A stretch of DNA of 64,000 bases. Source: Eopsaltria australis. Lineage: Eukaryota > Chordata > Aves > Passeriformes > Petroicidae. Shown piece by piece: positions 24,229 through 35,680 of the stretch. Below the pieces are notes generated by a model that had not been told where the DNA came from, did not search any database, and saw only the letters and a list, made by a program, of their open reading frames with translations. Location of the stretch: contig JAVTVJ010001332.1 in NCBI GenBank assembly GCA_034509425.1, positions 1 to 64,000 on the forward strand, written 5' to 3'. Numbering within the stretch: position 1 is the stretch's first letter; every line of letters starts with the position of its first letter. The translations under genes were made by a program, and so were the position numbers.

Positions 24229-25205
24229 GGAAAAAGGCATCAGTTTCTGCAATTGTTCCTTTTGAAATTCATAGATGCATGCACCATTTTCTTTCCTGCA
24301 GTAGTTGAAGGTTTCCCCCAGTCTCTTTGACTTGGGAACAAACATTTCTGCTGTAGTTATTTCAAGAAAGTTTTGTCTTGTTTGCTGCCCTGATGAATGG
24401 TCTGGAGTGCACTCCTGCCACAGTATCATGCTTAGTGGCCTATCCTCTGTCCCTGAAGCACAGTCTGTCATCCCATGTCTTTTGTAAATCCCATAGATGA
24501 GCTTTACATGCCCGAGTCACTCCTTCACATACTGCAACATTGATACAGTACTGCAGAGGCACTGGAGCTCTAGTACGTCCTATTTGCTTCCAGGTATCTG
24601 TGTGCGTGCATTTGAGACAAGTGTCTCGTCGTCCTGTTTCCTCACTCCTGAGGTCTCCCCTGTTCCTGTTATCCTGCACGCTTCTCCATGCAACCCATAT
24701 GGATTTTTCCCCTGGACTGTGGGTCATAGTCTTCCTTCCTGGTCTAGGTAGTTTGAAGTACTTTTCATCAGTTCAGCAAGTCCCCTGACAACTGTGTTAT
24801 TAATATTTTTTATCAGGTGTGTCTTGTCTTCCCTTTGCAGTCCTTGATTCTCAGCATGGGTCTGATTGTGAAACCTGCATCCCTGCCACCAGCACCTGCC
24901 CTAAAAGCAACTACTGACCCACAACATTCATGCACTGCTTTCCAGACCCTTTCCCCCTCATTTGCAGAACAATGGGGACAATATCCCCTTTTATATCCTG
25001 TAGCATGAAATTGGTTCTGCTTTCAGTGTCAGGTCCTGCTGATGTGCAGGACCTCCCTGACAGCAGCAAAAAGGTCCTTCCCAGAAGCAGAGCTGAGACA
25101 CTGCTTCACAAACAGTTGCTTGACTGGATGCATGTGGCAGCCACACAGCAGGAACTGTCTGGTGGAAACAACTTCTTGTCTCTACATGAAATGAAATTAT
25201 GATGC
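24229..25205 (-). pseudogene. degenerate retroviral-looking coding remnant, not identified
   Basis: On the minus strand successive open stretches (24220-24471 and 24440-24727, in different frames, overlapping) are cysteine-bearing and contain several N-x-T/S sequons. That composition would fit a decayed envelope-like or other retroviral frame. Stops and frameshifts break it. It borders the candidate LTR at 23908-24228. I do not recognise a diagnostic motif such as a furin site, a transmembrane segment with flanking cysteines, or a zinc knuckle, so this is a weak call. It could be some other repeat or an unprocessed unique sequence. Confidence 0.3.
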
Positions 25206-26240
25206 ATGCAGTGCAGAGTCACCGCTGTCTACAAAAACACCTCCACTATGAAATCTAGCCAGCTCCTAAGTCTGGATACTTCTTAGGCAGTAATTATTTT
25301 TGATTATCGCTAAAAAAAATCCTGTAAAGTTCAGATGTAATGAAAGTGACTCACAGAACAGACTGACTGTGCACTAGCTCTCACTAGTAAATTTTCAGAT
25401 AGACTGAAGGATGACCAAAAATTGGTCTAATCTCTTCTGCACATAGCAGTATAAAATGTTCAAAATACCAGAAGTCAAAAAAAGAGGAACATTACATTTG
25501 CATTTACTCTTCATTATTAGAGACAGTAACTTTTCCATCAAAATGGCTTTCATTGGAGAAAAAGTTGTAGGAAAGAACTGTTTACTATAAACTACTATCT
25601 TGAAGCTGATGGCAAATATTTTGAAAAGAAAATCATGTCTATTTTCCCCTGAAAGTTTCATAGCATTTTTTACTTTTATAGCATTAATTTATGAAATTTT
25701 TTGTGTTATTTTGTGAAATTACAAATAATTAAAACAAATAAACCAAAGCACAAATAATTAAAACAAGTAAAATTAACCTGTTGTGGGGCAAAAGGTAACT
25801 GTAAAACTAGTCCTTTGGAATGGGAAAAATATTGCATACCAAACACATTCAGTCATTTAACAACTGATTATCTGGTATAGATTGAATTTCTGTATTGACA
25901 GTCAACACAAATATAATTACAGTTTTTCATTTTAGCTGCAGTGATAGTAACCAAAACTGCACTCCTATGTCATTTTGTTATAACACAAAAGTGTACTTTA
26001 TGTTTTCAATTACCTTTTGTAACTTTGAAGACAGGGTTTTTCTTTTATAATTTATAAGCATAGACAAAAAGGGAGAAACCCATTGTGAGAAACAGAGATT
26101 TTTAAGTTTGTTAATAGAACATGATGTACTACACTACTGTACCTGCTTATAAATAGAATGAAGCACTGAAGCACACTCTTTGGAATGCTTCTCTTGTCAT
26201 GTACTCCTAACTTGCTTGTTTTGTACAGACAGACACGGAG
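25206..26240. other. AT-rich unique DNA
   Basis: No gene recognised. It includes a 20-base direct repeat with one mismatch (25721-25740 and 25750-25769). Confidence 0.5.
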
Positions 26241-26268
26241 ATCTATCTATCTATCTATCTATCTATCT
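26241..26268 (+). repeat. (ATCT)7 microsatellite
   Basis: Seven exact ATCT units followed by imperfect GGAGATATCTATATATC. It lies about 25 bases outside the 3' end of the antisense CR1 at 26292. Confidence 0.95.
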
Positions 26269-26291
26269 GGAGATATCTATATATCTTTGTA

Positions 26292-26942
26292 TCTCACAGA
26301 AACAAAGAATGCTGGGGTTTGGAGGAGACTTCTGGAGATCATCACAGTTTTGAACATCACTAGAAAGGGAAAGGGACACTCCACAAACTCTGTGGGCAGT
26401 CTGTTCCAGTGCTCAGTCACCTGTACAGTAAATAAGTTTTCTTGATATTCAGGTGGAATTTCTTGATATTCAGGTGTTTTTCAGTTTGTGTCATTTGCCT
26501 GTTGTCCTGTCACTAGCCACCACTGAAAACAGTCTGGTCCCATCCTCTTGACACCTGCCCTTAGGATTTTTGCATGCATTGAGGAGGTCCCCTCTCACAC
26601 ACCCCTTCTTGAGGCTGAACAGGCCCAGCTCCCTCAGCCTTTCCTCGTAAGAGAGATGCACCAGTCCCATAATCATCTTTGCAGACCTCCACTGGACCTG
26701 CTCCAGGGGTTACTTGTCTTTCTGGTCCTGAAGAGCCCAGAACTGGACACAGCACTCCAGATGTGCCTCACCAGGGCTGAGTAGAGGGGCAGGATCACCT
26801 CCCTCAACCTGCTGGCTACACTCTTCTTGATGCACCCCAGGACATCATTGGCCTTCTTGGTTACCAGGGCATACTGCTGGCTCATGGACAGCTTGTTGCC
26901 CACCAGGACGCCCAGATCCTTCTTAACAGAGCAGCTTTCTTC
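26292..26942 (-). mobile_element. CR1 LINE, 3' part, antisense, well preserved
   Basis: One of the best-preserved CR1 copies here. The 3' end is on the left, at the block ATCTCACAGAAACAAAGAATGC. Going right, the plus strand gives the complements of the 3' untranslated region (TGTTCCAGTGCTCAGTCACC), the post-RT block (CTTGAGGCTGAACAGGCCCAG near 26610), CAGAACTGGACACAGCACTCC near 26740, and the end of the reverse transcriptase (CCAGGACATCATTGGCCTTCTTGG near 26838). A minus-strand frame is open over 76 codons (26673-26903), with the family's S-x-L-R-E-V and A-L-V-R-H blocks. A 21-base tandem duplication lies inside at 26439-26476. Confidence 0.93.
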
Positions 26943-29900
26943 TCTCTATATAGAGTGGAACAGGGGAGCTAACCATGTTTTTTCACTCATTGAACCAGGA
27001 GAGACACTTGTGTAACATCAGGGAACCAGCACTTACAGTCTGTAAAAGAACACTAGAGGATGAGCTCCTAATTTTTAGATGAAGGAAATTTCATTAATAT
27101 ATTATATTTGTATATATATATATATATATATATACAAATATGAATTTATATGCTCACATATATATATTTACATAAATCAAAATAAATAACACAACCTTAC
27201 AGATAATAAAAAAATTAATATATTTATATATAAATATATATAAGAATATACATATACTATAATCCAATTGTTGGGTTGTTTCAGTAATTTAAAAATAAAT
27301 TGTTACTTTAGCTTACAAGAAAAAAATCTCCCTTTGCCCACTTAAATTTGTGGCTGTTCTTCATTCTTCATTTATTCTTGCCTTGTTTTTGCTCTGTGAA
27401 AAAGAAACATAACTACCAGAGTAGTAACAGCAGTATAAAAAAGCTATTGATAGAGTCAAATGGTGTGACCTCAAAAGAGAGACTAGATTAACAATTTCAT
27501 TTGGTGTTAGAAAAACTGACATCGCATAGGAATAGATATGCAAAGGTATGTAATCTGGACAATTTTAGGACAAGTTCTGAAGAAGAAATAGAAGGATGGA
27601 TATCTCCTTCCTTGCATAACCCCATTATTCATTGTCTTTGAGCTAACCCTAAATGTTTCAGCACTTGTAACCTGTTGCTGCATTAGGCCACCTGCAGGTA
27701 TACCAAACATCATAATTCCCTGACTAGCCCAGTCTCTTTCAATTTGCTGACAGAATTCAATTTCAGGGCAGAAACTGAAATCCTGACCATGATGGGAGCA
27801 CTAGAACTAAGAAGATATAACATTAAATGAAACAACTATTTGAATCAGTCACTTGCAGCATTACTTGGGCAGATTAGAAATTTTTTGCTACGTACCCTTC
27901 AAACTGACGTTCTATAAACTGAAAGAAGTAATTCTTCTTCCTCTTAAAATTCAGATATAAATAAGCACTACATTATTCACTTTTATTCATATGAAGAATT
28001 AGTTCTTACACCTAATATTTAATAGTAGCTGTGTAATTATTTCTGAAGAGAAACATTTCTAAAAGACTATGAGGAATGGTGTGTGTGACACTGGATACAT
28101 TTCAGTAACTTTTTATTTGCCTTTTAGGGATAAGTAGCGTCAGAAGACTGGAGAGCAGAACGAAATGCAGACATTTTCATTAATGGGTTTTGGGTTCAAA
28201 TTTTCTCTAGGCCAAACACAACTGAAAATTACCACCTGATTGCAGTCACTGAGAAGTGTGAAATGTATTAATTGTCAGTCAGTAAGGAGGTTTCAAGATT
28301 AAGAAAAAAGTTTGTAAAATTACTACTATTTGGGAATCTAAAGTAGTTAGTTTGACGATGCTGATATTTTTTTTCACTGGTCATCTCACTGAAGACAGCT
28401 GACAAATAATTGGTATGACAGTTTACTTGAATTTTATGAAGTTATCCTTTTATATCTAAGAGATAACAGGCTCATTTTCAGCTACTCAAAAGCCTTTTCA
28501 CCAATATTGGTTTTAATCATTGTGCGGAAGAGATATGTATTTTCAATATGTACCACTGAATGAAAAGAATTCACAGTTCACAGCTAGATGCCAGGAGCTG
28601 TGAGAGTGTCACCAAACAAGTTATATTTCTTTAAGAAGGAGTGTGGGAAGATGGAAAATTTTTCAGTGTTACCACAGGAGTGTATGATTCCTATATTCAT
28701 GGTTAACACTTAGTTTTGTACAGTGTTTAGTACTGTGCCAGAGATCTAGGGATCTGTTACTAATAAGTCTTGTGCCAGCTAATTTTTCCTTGTTTATTTA
28801 TATAAGTTATTAATATGTGTTAATAGATTTCTTAGTTTTGAAAACAGGATTGTGTGTCACAGCAAAGAACAATAAGAGAAGTAAATTACAATGTGATGAT
28901 GCATTTCAGATAGTCTCAAGAAGAAAAGATTTACTGGATGTTCATGTTTTGAGGAGAAATCCCCATGCATCCAGTGCTGCTAATAAAGTGATGTCAGCAT
29001 TCCAACCTAGTAAGTTGTTTGGAGAGTTTATTTCCTGTTTTTTGGTGACAAGAGCAAAACACTCTTTAGTAACTTCAATAATAATAGAATTTTTTTTTTT
29101 CATTTGGAAATATAAAATGCTGTGGTTTTATAAAACTGTGGAATTCTATATTCTTGTATAATTCCCAAGAGAATAAAAAATTATTACAGATATTTAGGGG
29201 ATGAATGAGGTTTTCACCTGCTTTCACTTGTCAATCAGCTAGATTAACAGATAAATGGACATCCCCGCAAAAAAATAAGCTTGTATTGTCCAAACAAGAA
29301 TTTTATTTCCCTGTTTATCCTTGAAAATTCATTTGGATTAATATTGAAGTCACTAGAAATGTGAAACATAAAGAACTCTGTAGGAACACACTTGTAAAAA
29401 ACTGACAGGCAAGAGTAAAGTGCATGATACACCATACTTTTAATAGAATTTAAGTGTAAAGTGAAGGGTGTCTTAGAAGTGATGTAATTTTTTATATACC
29501 AGACACTATTGACAGCTCAGGGTGGCCTGTCATGACATGATGGAAATGTTCTGTGTAAAGCCCAGAGTTTTCTGGGTAGTAATGTTTTTAAAAAACACTA
29601 TGTTTCTCTTGAGGGCATCGTTAAAATGAGGTTTCAAAAGCCTTTTAGATGAGTGTCTCAAATCCATGATCTTACTCGCATGAAGCAACGCTATAAGCAA
29701 AATACTCTATGACTCTGTAGGAGGAAGGGATAGTGGCTGCTGGGGCAGAGTTTGAAATCTTTGAATTATTACTGTTAGGTCTGCTGTATCAAGTTTAATT
29801 TTACCTGTTTAGTTCTCATTAAATCCATCATTCAGAGCTACTTTCTGACAAGATAAATATGTTCATTTTCTGTTCTTTATATTTTGTCACAAGAAGATAT

Positions 29901-30496
29901 ATATACCACAAAATGAAATAGTATTTTTAAAGCATGTCTCTGTAGATAAAATATTGCAATCTGCATATGTCTCTACAAGCCTCATCTGGACCAGCTTTTA
30001 GAAAGACTATAGAAGTATAAAAGTCTTACCCACACCATTGTTTCCTTTTGCTGAGCAAACTTAGTTTGCTTATGAGATTGTAATATGTTAGAATCAAGTT
30101 AAAATATAAAAATTTTTAAAGTTTTAATTTATTTTTTTTTACATTCTTTGTTGGGAATAAAACAGCATTAATGAAATCCCAGTAAAGAGCATAGCATGAC
30201 CATGGTGTGCTGTCAGGTGGATCTTTGAAAGAAAACTGAAGAAGGGTTTTTTTTCTCTGTTTCTACACTCTACTATATGATCAAACAGAGATTCCAAAAA
30301 CTGTTCTCTGTGTTTCAATCATCACACCTGCAATTATAATATACAGTTTTGTCAATGATCAGAATGATGTAGACACATTTATTTTAGTAGATAGAATATT
30401 AGAAGTGTTAATAAAACTGCTTTGTAGGTTTCAATGAGTTTGAGGTAGAATGACTTCAACTCTACTTTTTCATAGTATGGTCTCTGTTTCTCTTGA
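26943..30496. other. AT-rich unique DNA with TA microsatellite
   Basis: No gene is established. A pure (TA)12 array lies at 27111-27134 in a very AT-rich patch (27080-27260). A weak exon candidate at 28836-29009 is described under findings. No transposon is recognised in the rest. Confidence 0.5.
27111..27134. repeat. (TA)12 microsatellite
   Basis: Twelve exact TA units, flanked by TTTG on the left and CAAATATG on the right. It lies inside a 180-base patch that is almost entirely A and T. Confidence 0.95.
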
Positions 30497-30636
30497 AAAT
30501 AGCATATTCCTCACAATCTCCATCCTTGGAGATAGTCAAAAGTCATCTGCCTTGTCTGATCATGCCTGAACAGGGTGATTGTACAAGATGACCTTTCAAA
30601 GTCCCTTTCAACCTCAACCATCCTATGGTCCTGTAG
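30497..30636 (+). mobile_element. CR1 3' end, heavily truncated
   Basis: The last 140 bases of a CR1 in forward orientation. It shows CTCCATCCTTGGAGATAGTCAAAAG (the family's CCATCCTTGGAGGT block), GCCTGAACAGGGTGATTGTACAAGATGACC, AGTCCCTTTCAACCTCAACC, and an end at ATCCTATGGTCCTGT, a decayed terminal octamer pair. Confidence 0.85.
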
Positions 30637-33554
30637 AAAAGTAATGAAAAATTGCCAATGTAAGGAGAATTACACTGTCTTATTCACTTTTATATTTACT
30701 TTAACTGCTAAAAGAGAATATGTAGTGAAAAAGACAGGAATCTAGGCTGGAGAAAACTTACAGAAAATTAATAGAATATGTGCATTTCTGTTTCCAATAG
30801 CACCTTACATGTCCTTTGTGTATGACTCAATCAAATTTTTTTTTTAATCCCTTTTTTTTTCTGAAATCCATGGTCTTCTCTGGTGATGAAGTGATGATGT
30901 ACCACAGGTTACTCTGCAAAATATCTGTGCAAAACTGATAGTGTTTTCTGAAGTGCACTATGAAAAGTCCTGAACATTTACACTCTGTAAGAGGTGGTAA
31001 CCTTTGAAGAAAGTTACCGTCATAAAACACTTGATTTACCTCGAGATGCTCAGAAGTGACTACCATGCTAGCTGTCACCAAAATAACATTTTTGAAGCTA
31101 AGTGCTTTAAGGTGTTGCCATATACACTGCCACAAAGCTGAAAGATTTGTTTTCCTCTGGTCCTAAAAAAAAGGTTTAAGCCACATAGTTCTGAATCTTA
31201 CTCTATTTCAGACTGAGTGAGGGTTCAATTTTGGTGGTGTAGATACAGAACTTGTTCCAGGTGGACAGCTACTAGATCCCTGTACCAACTGAAAAGTATG
31301 AAGAGCTGGGGCAAATAACTAAAGAAACCCATCAAACTTATATTTCACAATTAAATATTACTATGATGTTTTAAATTAAATAATTCATGTCAAAAAGTCG
31401 GCTTTCATTTTTGATACAAAAATTGTTTTAGTTCTTTCAGATACAACCTTTATTTTTTTATTCTAAACTAAAGTCTTTCTTTTTCCATATGTATCTTTGT
31501 TCCTTCTCTGGATATTCTATCTCCCTTTTCTCTTTTTCAGACATTACCTTAAAGCAGAGGTCTAGAGCTTTTTTTTTTTATTTTATTATCAGTAACTTTG
31601 GTAGTTTCAGTCTCAGGGTACAAACTGTAGATTGAGCTCTCAGCAGCCATGTTTATTTTGTTCAGGTATAAGGGCAGATGGTTCCTCTTTGGAAAGGACA
31701 AAAAGCTATGGGGGAAAAGATGGTTATGTATTTTAGTTGATTTAAATCAAGCTCCATATAGGGCTGTTTAAGCAACCAGGATGTTCCAAGGAGTCAGGCT
31801 CCTAGATACATGAAAAATTTTTAACAAGTCATTTGTTGAAGGCTGATAAAGGAGATTTCAAGCATTATGATGAAAATTCTACTGAAAAACTTAGGTGGAC
31901 TTAGTTTCTGAATTAATTCTTTCATTAATTTAATAAACTTTTACAATAATTTACTTTCCCCCATTAGCAAAATCCCTCTCAAACCAACCAACCAATCAAC
32001 CAATGCAAACAAACTAACAACTAAACAAAAACCCAAATAAAAAACAAACAAATTGTAAACTATTTAAAATAGTCACTGCTTGTAAATATTTTATGTCAGT
32101 AAATTACATGGCTTTCAGCACCAGGACCGGATGAAAGCAGCTGAGGTTTAAGCCTATACTTGAATTACATACTGAAATCCACAGCTAGACTTGTCAATGC
32201 ATTGGATTCAGTCAGAAGGATAAAATCATGCAATTTTAATTTAGCTATAGTGGTTGAAAGTTCATTTCAGTGAGCTTAATATTTTATACTGTACCTACAA
32301 ATGATCAAAAACCCCCAAACGTGAAGGCAATGTAATTTTTTTTACTACAATACTTTCCCCATTTATACTTTTGCAAACATTTTCTGGTTACATGTCCTCC
32401 AGAAGCAATTAATAAAAATTTTATATTTATGCCATCCATTTTTTTTCAGGAGACCAGCCATCTCCTTGATTCTACATAGTTACTGAACACCCATGGTTGC
32501 AGACACCCATTAGAGAAAGACACACACACACACACACTCCCCCAGACACTCATCTCCAGCCTCTGACTGTGCTCAGGTCTCCCTGAGGGCTTTGCTTTCC
32601 ACATTCCTTCTGTGGTGTGCCTTTCTTAGTTAGCCTATTTTCTCTTCCTTTTCTCTCCAAGCAAATTCAGGAGTAATGTTACAGCAAAGGCAAATAGAAG
32701 GAGCACTGGAAAAGCCTGATGGAGGCATTACCCACCACTCAAACTCAGCCACTTTGGTGACTCTGTGTAGCCAAGACACTGAGAGAATTCCCCACAAATT
32801 TCACAGTCTTATGCTCATGGCTTCAAAAACCCACAGGCCTACGCACAAGTTCCAATTTTGAACCAAATTTTGAAACACCTTGTCCTTTTAATTTTACTAG
32901 ACTTGGGTATCACGCTGAGCTTTATTATTCCTTTTTGCTCAAGCTACGAACCAATACTAGGACAGTATTCAATCTGAGAAAGATAAGAGGCTGAAAAGAA
33001 GAAAGGACAGATTGAAGCAGTCATGAAAAAGAGCATTTTCAGGAAGGACAGCAGTAATTTTTTAAGGAGGAGTGCAAGGGATCAGACTTCAGACTGACTT
33101 TTACTCTTGGAGAAATTCTGACTTCATAACAACACAGATCTGCTTAGAGATTCCAAAATTTATTCACTTTTCTTGTCCCTTGAGGACTTTTTCCTGGCAA
33201 AATGTGTGGTAACAGCTTGATATCATTCACACCTCATTAGCAACAACAGTCTCATGGTCTCTTCTTATTATTATTCTCTCTCCATATGCATGCCCCACCC
33301 CCTATCAAAAAATAGAGGGACAGAACATGTGGCACTATGACTATACAAGAATTAAGACTTTGGACTTGTGTCTCACAGTATTGCTCTTTCATTAGTGCCT
33401 CATAAAACAGGTTTCACTTTTAGGACACTGTCTCACTTCAGCTATTTGTATTACGTACTTTTTAACTAAATAAGCTCAGATAGCATCCCTGGATATAAGT
33501 AATGATATCACTGAAGCTGGATTTAGCCATATTAAAATAGTACTGAAAAGCCAT
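30637..33554. other. AT-rich unique DNA, one weak exon candidate
   Basis: No gene is established. A minus-strand frame at 30827-31162 with a plausible splice acceptor is described under findings. At 31971-32056 the plus strand is almost free of G (a CCAA/CAAA-rich degenerate simple repeat). A (CA)8 tract lies at 32521-32537. No transposon is recognised before the ERVL remnant. Confidence 0.5.
31975..32056 (+). repeat. A/C-rich, almost G-free low-complexity tract
   Basis: The tract has degenerate ACCA, CAAC and CAAA units with a single G within about 80 bases. It looks like a decayed simple repeat. No function is evident. Confidence 0.7.
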
Positions 33555-34920
33555 ACAATGGAAACACAGCCCCACTCTTTGCCATGACTCATCCAGTCTG
33601 CACCAAAGGATGAGGATTCAGAACACTTGCAGTATATTGATGACATCATTGTATAGGGGAACACAACAGAAGAAGGTTTTGAGAGCAGGGAGAAGATAAT
33701 CCAAATCCTCCTAAAGGCCAGTTTTACCATAAAACAAAGTAAGGTTAAGGCACCTGCCCAGGAAACTCAGTTTTTAAGAGTAAAATGGCAAGATGGATAT
33801 TGTCAGTCTGCAATGGATGTGGTCAACAAAACAGCAGCTATGTCTCCCCCACCCAGTGAGAAGGGAACTCAGGCCTTCCTAAGCACTGTGGGTTTTTGGA
33901 GGGTGCATGTTCTAGATTACAGTCAGACTGTAAGCTCTCTCTATCATGTGACACTGAAAAGGAGCTGTTTCATGTGGAGTCCTGAACAACAGCATGCTTT
34001 TGAAGAAATTGTCAATGGCAATAGCCCATGGGCCAGACAGGAGAGGACAAGATGTGAGAAATGTTCTCTACATTGCAGCCAGGGAGAATCTTGGGAGTTT
34101 CCTGGAGTCTCATGAGTTTCTCAGAAAAAAGTACTTGGGAAGACTTGAGAATGACCCCTGAGGATCTGGAATGGGGAGTACAAAGGATCTCTGGCCTGCT
34201 ATACTCCAACAGAAAAAGAGATGCTGGCAGCTTATGAGGGGTTTGAGCTGCTTCAGAAATGATTGGCACTGACACACAGCTTCTTCTGGCACCCTGACTG
34301 CCTGTGCTCAGCTGGATGTTCAAAGGGAAAGTCCCTTGCACATATAACACCATTGATGCTACATAGAGTAAATGGATCATGCTGATCATAGAGCAAGATT
34401 GAATCGGAAACCCCAGTCATCCAAAATCTTGGAATTCATCATGAACTGGCCCAAATGTGAAAATTTCAGACTATCTTCAAGGAGGAGAAGCAGAAAGTTG
34501 AAAGCACGTATTGAGGAGGGCCCATCATTTAATCAACTAACAGAAAATGAAAAGTGATACTCTCTCAGTATCAGTAGATGGTTCAACCACATTGAAAGCA
34601 ATTGACAGCTGGACCATCAAACATTGGATTTAATTTAGCTATGGCCATCTGGTTAATTAATACTATGGGCTTTACCAGTCAAGCTGGCCCCAACCCAATC
34701 AAAACCTCCATGTACTGTAGAAGGGAATAAAGTTCCTGTGGCACATATGAGTAATGTTTTAGGTAAGGCAGTTGGATTAGTGCTGCCTCAAGCAAAGGCA
34801 AACCCATCTGTGGGACTGTTTTTGCTCAAGGGTGAGTGCACTTGGTGGGTAATGCAGAGTGATTGAGAAACAAAGCACCTAACTCAAGGGGATTTGATTT
34901 ACAGTCTGTAATTGTATGTT
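33555..34920 (+). pseudogene. ERVL pol remnant: RT, collapsed RNase H, integrase end
   Basis: This is the pol gene of an endogenous retrovirus of ERVL type, long dead. The reverse-transcriptase catalytic motif Y-I-D-D is intact at 33633-33644, but a TAG stop follows four codons later, at 33654. After that stop the same frame stays open to about 34115. It covers the palm-thumb region with a recognisable Q-F-L-R-V-K-W-Q-D-G block and a S-P-E-Q-Q-H-A-F connection block near 33985. From about 34115 onward the match continues only with frameshifts and stops through the connection domain and the start of RNase H (near 34550). Then there is an internal deletion: most of RNase H and the integrase core are absent. 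Sequence typical of the integrase C-terminus returns at about 34650-34900. Upstream of 33555 I see no gag, protease or primer-binding site. Confidence 0.8.
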
Positions 34921-35256
34921 ATTTTTTACTGAATGACACTGCCACTGCATGCCATAACTACCGTGGACAATGAGGATGGACTGCTCCAGTCACGCAGCTC
35001 TCAACCACCCAACAGCCAACCATCCCTCCTGCCCTGGAAGACATCCAGGATGGATACAACCCACAGTCATGGCCCAAATTATTTCAAGAGACACCTTGAG
35101 GGGATGGTCACTGACTATGAAAATGATACCTGTGCTTATCTATATATGTATCTATATCATCTATATATCTATATCTATCTATATCTATATATGTACATAG
35201 TTGGAAGGTGTAAGGTCTGGGCATAAAGTATATGGTTTAGAATAAGGCATTAAAAA
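34921..35256 (+). mobile_element. ERVL 3' region between pol and LTR
   Basis: This segment follows the last integrase-like sequence and precedes the LTR. It starts with GTATGTTATTTTTTACTG and holds a CCTGCCCTGGAAGACATCCAGGATGG block typical of the avian ERVL non-coding 3' region. A degenerate TATC/TATA simple repeat lies at about 35137-35190. The last bases before the LTR (GGCATTAAAAA) should contain the polypurine tract, but it has decayed. Confidence 0.65.
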
Positions 35257-35680
35257 TGTCCTGGTTCTGGCCAGTACAGGGATAATTTTTTCCAGTAGCC
35301 TAAGGAGGGGTTGTGGCCAGGAACCTGATATTATTTAATACCACCTCACCACATTGAAAGGAGTAGTGAAAAGGGGCTCTGTCTTTCCTGAGGAGAAGGG
35401 ATTTTTTTGGGTTGAAAAAATGTAGTGGGGGAGAGACAATCAGTATTTTTTTATCATTATGGCCTTTCTGTGTCAACCGGCTTTTGGTCCCTTTGGTCAT
35501 TAATATTGTTGCTGTTATTGTTTGCTTTCTTATCTAATTGCTGTTTCCACTAAATGGTTCTTACCTCACCCTGTGGCCTTTGCCTTTTGTCCTTCCAGCT
35601 GGAGTGTGAAGAGGGCATGAAGAGTAGTGTGGTTTTAGTGAGACTTCTAAATTGGTTCATACCACTCCTAAACCACAGCA
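35257..35680 (+). mobile_element. ERVL 3' LTR, TG...CA
   Basis: A 424-base LTR that opens with TGTCCTGGTTCTGGCCAGTAC and closes with CTAAACCACAGCA, so both dinucleotide ends of the provirus family are present. Between them are the family's TAATTTTTTCCAGTAGCC block, the TATTGTTGCTGTTATTGTTTGC run near 35505, and the R-U5 block CCCTGTGGCCTTTGCC. No clean AATAAA is seen in the expected place, where the sequence is CTAAATGGTTCTTACC. It follows pol in the same orientation, so this is the 3' LTR. The 5' LTR is not in the window. Confidence 0.85.
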
